NCBI GenBank assembly: GCA_035452965.1
Contig: DAOTCE010000003.1
Location: 62,001-126,000, forward strand
Direction: 5' to 3'
Length of the DNA stretch: 64,000 nt
Source: Candidatus Paceibacterota bacterium
GTDB taxonomy: Bacteria > Verrucomicrobiota > Verrucomicrobiia > Limisphaerales > UBA8199
Below are positions 60,001-64,000 of this stretch, one piece after another (position 1 is the stretch's first letter; each line of letters opens with the position of its first letter). The notes under the pieces are model-generated. The model was not told the origin of the DNA and searched no databases. It saw nothing but the letters and a program-made list of their open reading frames with translations. The position numbers and the translations under genes are program-made.

Positions 60001-63000
60001 CTGCAGCCTGGGGAGGAGTTCATGGCATTATGGGGGACGGGCTACGACACGGGCCGGGCATTCATCGAGATCGAGCATCGCCGGGAGATGATCCAGCGCT
60101 ATTGGACAAAGCCCGGCGCCACCCAGCAGCAGATCAAGCTGGCCGTCACCGAGGCGATGCGCGGCGGCTGCTTTGTCCACGTCACGTTTGTCCGCGAGAA
60201 TCGCGCCTGCCTTGAGTCGCGCAAAATCAGCGTGCCCTGGCAGAACAAGGTCCTGGATCTGAAGTGGGAGCACTTTGTTTCGAAGCTGCAGCCCGGGCAG
60301 AAGGAGACCTGGACGCTCGAAGTTCGAAGTCCGAAAACAGAAGGCCGAAGTGCGGAGAGGACCGTGGCTGAGTTGGTGGCGACGCTTTACGACGAGTCAC
60401 TGGATGCCTTTGCCCCATTGAGCTGGCCAGGCCGGTTTTCGGTATTCCGCGAGGACAGTTCCTACATGCAGCCGCAATTTGGCAATGGGTCCATGGCGTT
60501 CAGGCAGGTGTTGGGGGGCTGGCACAGGCCTCGCGAAAGTGTGGCGATTACTTATCGCTCATTTCCGCCAGACTTGACGGCGAACTTGTGGGGCTATGAC
60601 TACTTCGGCAGAGTGGCAAGGCGTGCGGAAGTAACGGAGAATTTCGCTGCGGCAAGAACAATGGATCTGCGCGACGAGAGTTTGGCCCTGCTGGCATCGC
60701 CGGCGCCCGCGGCTGCGATGGCGATGAAGGCGGGGACGCCTTCGGAGCCAGATACTGTTGATTTCGACAAGGCGGCCGTTGGCGGAGCGTCTGGCGCAGG
60801 CAAAGAATCCCCGGCGCCAAAGCCCGACTTGAGCCAGGTTGCCGCCCGAAAGAACCTCAACGAGACGGCATTCTTCTTCCCGCAGTTGACCTCGGATTCC
60901 AACGGCGTGGTGCGCCTGACTTTCACCATGCCCGAAGCGCTGACGAAGTGGCGGTTCCTGGGTTTCGCCCACGACCGGTCAATGCGCAGCGGCTTGCTCG
61001 AGGACCACGCCGTCACCGCCAAAGACCTCATGGTCCAGCCCAACCCGCCCCGCTTCCTGCGCGAGGATGATACCGTCGAGTTTACCGTCAAGGTGTCCAA
61101 CCAGACCGACAAGCCCCTGCGCGGCACGGTGCGGCTCACCTTCAACGAGGCGCAAGGTAGGTCAGGCGTCTCGCCTGACCAAGGACAGGCGGGACGCCTG
61201 TCCTACGCTGACAAGCTCCTCGGCAACTCGAAGCCTGAACAGGACTTCGACATCCCGGCCAAGGAATCGCGCAGTTGCGCCTGGCGCATCCACGTGCCGG
61301 ACGGCTGTGGTTTCCTCGCCTACAAAGCCGTTGGCGCGGCGGCTAACGTATCGGACGGCGAGGAAGGCAACTTGCCGGTGCTCTCGCGCAGGATTCTGGT
61401 CACCGAGTCGCTGCCTCTGCCGATTCGCGGCCCGGCGACGACGAAGTTCGAGTTTGCCAGGCTCCTCAAATCAGGCGGTTCGAAGACGCTGCAGAATCAG
61501 AATCTGGTTGTGCAAATGGTGTCCAACCCCGCGTGGTATGCTGTGTTGGCGCTGCCCTATTTGATGGAATATCCGTACGAATGCACCGAGCAGACCTTCA
61601 ACCGCCTCTACGCCAATGCCCTGGCCCGCACCATCGCCAACTCTGACCCCAGGATCCGTCGCATCTTTGATCAGTGGAAGAACACACCTGCCCTCGAAAG
61701 CCCCCTCCAGAAGAATCAGGACCTCAAGGCGGTTATGATCGAGGAAACCCCCTGGCTGCGGCAGGCCGCCAACGAAAGCCAGGCGCGCAAGAATGTCGGT
61801 ATTCTCTTCGATGACAACCGTCTCAACTATGAAATCGACGCCACGCTGCGCAAGCTGACCGAACAGCAACTGAACGACGGTTCCTGGCCGTGGTTCCCCG
61901 GCGGGCAGGGCAACGATTACATCACCCTCTACATCACCACCGGCTTCGGCCGGCTGCGTCGTCTGGGCGCGGATATTGACGTCGCCCCGGCCATCCGTTC
62001 GCTCCAGCGGCTTGATGGCTGGATGGCTGAGCACTACGAGCGCATTCGGAGCCGGCCCGAGCCGGAGAAATACGTGCCCAGTTCCACCGACGCTCTCTAT
62101 CTATACGGGCGGAGTTTCTTCCTCAAGGACAGGGCGATCGAACCGCAGCACAAGGCCGCGATTAACTTCTTCCTTCAGCAGTCCCGGAAGTTATGGCTCA
62201 AAACCGATTGCCGCCAAACCCAGGGGCACCTGGCTCTCGCCCTCCAACGCTTCAACTCCATTAACTCGCTTAACGATTCGACGCCGCGAGATATCATGAA
62301 ATCCATCAAGGAGCGCAGCGTGTCCAATGAGGAGATGGGCATGTTCTGGCGCGAGACCGAGCTGAGCTGGTGGTGGTATCGGGCGCCCATTGAGACCCAG
62401 GCGCTGATGATCGAGGCCTTTGACGAGGTCATGGGCGACCAGCCGGCCGTCGAGGATTGCCGCGTGTGGCTGCTCAAGCAGAAGCAAACCCAGGATTGGA
62501 AAACCACCAAAGCCACCGCCGATGCCGTCTATGCCCTGCTGCTCCGCGGCCGCGACATCCTGTCGAGCGACGCGCTGGCGCAGGTGAAACTGGATGGCGT
62601 GGACGTGACGCCCGCGGCGGGCGGAAATGCGAAATCCGAAGGCCGAAGCTCGAAGGAAGTCCGAAATCCGAAGTCCGACATCCGAAGTCAGCCGGAAGCG
62701 GGCACGGGATTTTACGAGTATCGGTTTGCGCCGGCGGAGATTAAGCCAAAGCTGGGCGAGATCACCGTCAAGAAGGTTGACCAGGGCGTCGCCTGGGGCA
62801 GCGTCAACTGGCAATACCTCGAGGACATCAGCAAGGTCACGCCCTACGAGGGCACCCCGCTGAAGCTGAACAAGTCGCTCTTTACCAAGGTCAACACTGC
62901 CAAAGGCCCAGTGTTGGAGCCCGTGAAGGGCCCGGTCAAGGTCGGCGACGAACTGGTCGTGCGCATCGAGCTGCGCGTGGACCGCGACATGGAATACGTG

Positions 63001-63270
63001 CACCTGAAAGACCAGCGCGGCAGCGGCACCGAGCCGGTCAACGTGCTCTCGCGTTACAAGTATCAGGATGGCCTCGCCTATTACGAGAGCACCCGCGACG
63101 TCGCCAGCCACTTCTTCATTGATTACCTCCCCAAGGGCGCCTACGTGTTCGAGTACTCGACCCGCGTCCAGCTCCGCGGCCAATACCAAACCGGCATGGC
63201 GCAAATCCAGTGCATGTACGCGCCCGAGTTCAACAGCCACAGCCAGAGCCTGCCGCTCGTGGTGAACTGA
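57049..63270 (+). CDS. Bacterial alpha-2-macroglobulin family protein with thioester motif
   Basis: A very large (2073-residue) exported protein. Start 57049 gives a signal-like N-terminus (VAIAALLVTSFPLQAGS) and replaces a longer frame. The middle carries MG-type beta domains, including FTDRAVYRPGQTIQYKGI (the MG1/MG2 'YRPG' pattern) and the bait-region area. ALTKWRFLGFAHD is the typical A2M core motif before the thioester. The thioester itself is PYECTEQTF with Cys1512 and Gln1515, followed by the alpha/alpha barrel (LNDGSWPWFPGGQGNDYITLYI, given here as landmark GSWPWFPGG). Such proteins trap proteases in the periplasm, usually paired with a PBP1c transpeptidase, which is not present here. 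Three short repeat-derived inserts interrupt the frame without breaking it. Confidence 0.92.
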   Translation: MHRLFARLSARRAPAFAVLQLPFSLFTVAIAALLVTSFPLQAGSRDVQWKQVEEAIKKGLPKTAITNLEPIIQGALKDRAYAEAVKAIGKKIALEGNIQGNKPEQKIERLEAEIAKSPKEMVPLLDALLANWYWHYFQQNKWRFMQRTATAAPPGKDFTTWDLPRIFAEIDKQFRKALGAEKILKATPISSWNDLLEKGTMPDSYRPTLYDFIAHEALEFYTSGEQAAAKPEDAFELAADSPALDSSDKFLAWWRTFPTRQLPDSPIIKALTLQGALMAFHEKDSDPTAFLDVDLNRLTYAWNTAFGETKNDRYKAALKAFVGKWADHELSALARERWARVLQQEGELVAARQIALEGAQAFPKTVGGRLCRNVVTAIESKSASVTAERVWNAPWPDLTVRYRNIGAVYFRAIPYDWTVFLEKRRHRPENLNDKERREILARKPALEWSAKLPATTDYKEKTFTTPAPGGLKPSYYFIAASHDPKFGETDNVISMTDVWVSSLALVTRTRDGKIEGFVLVADSGEPVSGAQVAVWHLDNQGNRIADPTLTTDENGFFSLKPSQNRGYLFRARHNGQELATANDIWSHDRQNWQARRQAAQTVFFTDRAVYRPGQTIQYKGICLWVDQTKDDYEVLKGEELTVLFKDVNGKEIARQAQRANDYGSFAGSFTAPRDRLMGAMSLSVEGRAQGTAHFRVEEYKRPKFEVTLDAPKTAAKLNEKVALTGHAMNYTGAAVDGAAVKYRVVREVQMPWWWGWWRGGQPLGESQEIAHGTVRTGTDGSFKIEFTAKPDPKVPEKDEPTFMFQINADVTDSAGETRSADRVIRVGYTALEATISADDWQTDRKPVELKLETKTLDGEPQVAEGSLKVYALQAPQKMHRPPLFRHEPWRYGGEAGESEPRNDLSNPNNWPLGKVVAEKGFTTDTNGMAKVSFELAAGAYRAVLETQDRFGKKVTGRLPLRVLKPEASKLEIKVPWVLAAPDWELQPGEEFMALWGTGYDTGRAFIEIEHRREMIQRYWTKPGATQQQIKLAVTEAMRGGCFVHVTFVRENRACLESRKISVPWQNKVLDLKWEHFVSKLQPGQKETWTLEVRSPKTEGRSAERTVAELVATLYDESLDAFAPLSWPGRFSVFREDSSYMQPQFGNGSMAFRQVLGGWHRPRESVAITYRSFPPDLTANLWGYDYFGRVARRAEVTENFAAARTMDLRDESLALLASPAPAAAMAMKAGTPSEPDTVDFDKAAVGGASGAGKESPAPKPDLSQVAARKNLNETAFFFPQLTSDSNGVVRLTFTMPEALTKWRFLGFAHDRSMRSGLLEDHAVTAKDLMVQPNPPRFLREDDTVEFTVKVSNQTDKPLRGTVRLTFNEAQGRSGVSPDQGQAGRLSYADKLLGNSKPEQDFDIPAKESRSCAWRIHVPDGCGFLAYKAVGAAANVSDGEEGNLPVLSRRILVTESLPLPIRGPATTKFEFARLLKSGGSKTLQNQNLVVQMVSNPAWYAVLALPYLMEYPYECTEQTFNRLYANALARTIANSDPRIRRIFDQWKNTPALESPLQKNQDLKAVMIEETPWLRQAANESQARKNVGILFDDNRLNYEIDATLRKLTEQQLNDGSWPWFPGGQGNDYITLYITTGFGRLRRLGADIDVAPAIRSLQRLDGWMAEHYERIRSRPEPEKYVPSSTDALYLYGRSFFLKDRAIEPQHKAAINFFLQQSRKLWLKTDCRQTQGHLALALQRFNSINSLNDSTPRDIMKSIKERSVSNEEMGMFWRETELSWWWYRAPIETQALMIEAFDEVMGDQPAVEDCRVWLLKQKQTQDWKTTKATADAVYALLLRGRDILSSDALAQVKLDGVDVTPAAGGNAKSEGRSSKEVRNPKSDIRSQPEAGTGFYEYRFAPAEIKPKLGEITVKKVDQGVAWGSVNWQYLEDISKVTPYEGTPLKLNKSLFTKVNTAKGPVLEPVKGPVKVGDELVVRIELRVDRDMEYVHLKDQRGSGTEPVNVLSRYKYQDGLAYYESTRDVASHFFIDYLPKGAYVFEYSTRVQLRGQYQTGMAQIQCMYAPEFNSHSQSLPLVVN
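60313..60360. repeat. In-frame GAAGTCCGAA-type insert in the A2M gene
   Basis: Repeats of GAAGTTCGAAGTCCGAAAAC and GAAGGCCGAAGTGCGGAG encode the low-complexity stretch EVRSPKTEGRSAER (around residue 1090). The same unit (GAAGTCCGAA, GAAATCCGAA) recurs at 62620-62700. It is a common intergenic repeat type in verrucomicrobial genomes, as I recall, and here it has expanded or inserted in coding DNA with the frame kept. Confidence 0.65.
61157..61206. repeat. In-frame palindromic element in the A2M gene
   Basis: A 50-base element made of two hairpins: GGTCAGGCG/CGCCTGACC (61160-61180) and GGACAGGCG/CGCCTGTCC (61183-61203), enclosed by GTAGG/CCTAC. It encodes GRSGVSPDQGQAGRLSY (about residues 1370-1386) between ordinary beta-strand sequence, where it has no counterpart in the typical A2M fold. 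The structure resembles Rickettsia palindromic elements that insert in-frame. Confidence 0.8.
62620..62700. repeat. In-frame GAAATCCGAA-type repeat tract in the A2M gene
   Basis: Tandem imperfect copies of GAAATCCGAAG, GAAGGCCGAAG, GAAGTCCGAAAT and GACATCCGAAG encode KSEGRSSKEVRNPKSDIRSQ (about residues 1862-1882). The stretch lies in a surface-loop position between two ordinary beta segments. It is the same unit as the shorter tract at 60313-60360. Confidence 0.8.
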
Positions 63271-63363
63271 GCGCGATCTGGGGGCCGGCGGCCGCGCGGA
63301 GGGATGCCGTGCTGCCTCGATGAGGCTTGCCCCGGAAGGACCGGACCTGCAGAGTGCGGAGGC

Positions 63364-64000
63364 ATGAGATCGGCAATCATGCTCTGGCTTGTGCTGGCGC
63401 TCGCCGCGGCTGGCGCGGCGGGGGCGCAGAACGCCAGGAGCGGCTCGCGGCTGGCCAAAGTCCCAGGCCGGACATATGTGCGAGTTGCCGATTGGGCCAA
63501 GGCTCACAGCCTTGAGGGGCACTGGCTCAAAGCGGAAGAGATGCTCGAATTGAAGGGCCCGTCGTTGAAGTTGGCGCTGGCGGTGGATTCCCGCGAGGCC
63601 CGGGTTAATGGGATCGAGGTCTGGCTGCTTTATCCGGTGGTGCTGCAAGCTGGCGCAATCTGGCTGGCGCAGTTGGACGTGGATTTGACCCTTGAGCCTC
63701 TTGTACGGCCGCCGAGAAATCAGCCGGGCGCGAGAATAAAAACGGTCTGCCTCGACCCTGGCCACGGCGGGAAAGATCCTGGCAACCAGGCTGGCTCGAA
63801 CCAGGAGAAACGCTACACGCTCCTGCTGGCGCACGAGGTGCGGCGGCAACTGGCGCGAGCCGGCTTGAAGGTTGTGCTCACGCGAAGCAGTGACACGGTG
63901 GTCGAGCTGCCGGCGCGTCCGGCATTGGCTAAACGCCGGAAGGCGGACCTGTTTGTCAGCCTGCATTTCAACGGCGCTGACAATGGGCGCAATTCGGTGC
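63364..64000 (+). CDS. N-acetylmuramoyl-L-alanine amidase, N-terminal part (3' end outside window)
   Basis: The frame is open from the ATG at 63364 to the end of the window. A signal peptide (MRSAIMLWLVLALAAAGAAG) is followed by a small beta domain of about 90 residues like those preceding other Amidase_3 enzymes. The catalytic domain starts at TVCLDPGHGGKDPGN, with the zinc His in DPGHGG, then Glu in NQEKRYTLLLAHEVRRQL, VVLTRSSDTVVELPARPALA, and the second His in DLFVSLHFNGADNG. It cleaves the amide bond between MurNAc and the stem peptide of peptidoglycan. The final conserved Glu and the C-terminus lie beyond the window. Confidence 0.9.
   Translation, partial: MRSAIMLWLVLALAAAGAAGAQNARSGSRLAKVPGRTYVRVADWAKAHSLEGHWLKAEEMLELKGPSLKLALAVDSREARVNGIEVWLLYPVVLQAGAIWLAQLDVDLTLEPLVRPPRNQPGARIKTVCLDPGHGGKDPGNQAGSNQEKRYTLLLAHEVRRQLARAGLKVVLTRSSDTVVELPARPALAKRRKADLFVSLHFNGADNGRNSV

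Noticed and set aside
60523..60540. Second match to the sigma-54 -24/-12 pattern
   Set aside because: It is inside the alpha-2-macroglobulin coding region with no gene start downstream; it shows how often partial matches occur by chance.
62191..63966. 591-codon minus-strand frame opposite the alpha-2-macroglobulin and amidase genes
   Set aside because: It crosses two real genes and the gap between them, has no recognisable domain, and its composition mirrors the sense strand.

Overview
This GC-rich window most likely comes from a free-living member of the Verrucomicrobiota (PVC superphylum). Lineage is inferred from gene content, since there is no rRNA gene. The main evidence is three tandem genes whose C-terminal domains closely resemble chlamydial OmcB. 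Supporting evidence is a golvesin/Ig-domain secreted enzyme, a CSPSR sulfatase, a bacterial alpha-2-macroglobulin, and short GAA-rich or palindromic repeats inserted in coding sequence. No tRNA, rRNA, CRISPR array, transposase or intact phage gene was seen.

Layout. 1-1.7 kb: the end of a sugar transporter, then glucosamine-6-phosphate deaminase with an altered active-site motif. 1.7-3.5 kb: an intergenic palindromic repeat and a three-gene unit of unknown function containing two tandem four-cysteine proteins. 3.6-9.1 kb: a response regulator, glycolate oxidase glcDEF and an alanine-glyoxylate aminotransferase, which together form a glycolate-to-glycine route. 9.2-11.6 kb: a Gfo/Idh/MocA dehydrogenase and a DegT aminotransferase with unusual cysteine clusters. 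11.7-17.7 kb: Nudix hydrolase, tadA, a methyltransferase, a sialate O-acetylesterase, a small basic protein and a lipoamide-dehydrogenase-like flavoprotein. 17.9-19.8 kb: translationally coupled trypsin-like and papain-like secreted proteases.

20.6-32.2 kb: a thirteen-gene, tightly overlapped complex I operon (nuoABCDHIJK, MrpD-like, small membrane protein, MrpD-like, nuoM, nuoN). It lacks the NADH module nuoEFG and a typical nuoL. 32.2-40.5 kb: a sugar porter, a very large secreted multidomain protein, a sulfatase, small exported proteins and a DUF4197 gene remnant. 40.5-45.2 kb: three OmcB-like envelope proteins, two of which share about 730 bp that appear identical. 46.3-52 kb: a membrane-anchored sigma-54 activator, a possible -24/-12 promoter and a cluster of envelope/stress-type genes. 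52.2-55.8 kb: a sensor kinase with a periplasmic binding domain and its NarL-type regulator. 56-64 kb: a BtpA-family protein, a thioester alpha-2-macroglobulin, and the start of an N-acetylmuramoyl-L-alanine amidase.

The gene set suggests a heterotroph that uses amino sugars and sulfated or acetylated glycans, salvages glycolate, and invests heavily in cell-envelope proteins. A family of long intergenic palindromes occurs four times, near 1.9, 20.0, 33.9 and 48.5 kb. Several start codons were moved inward from the longest open frame, as stated in each entry.
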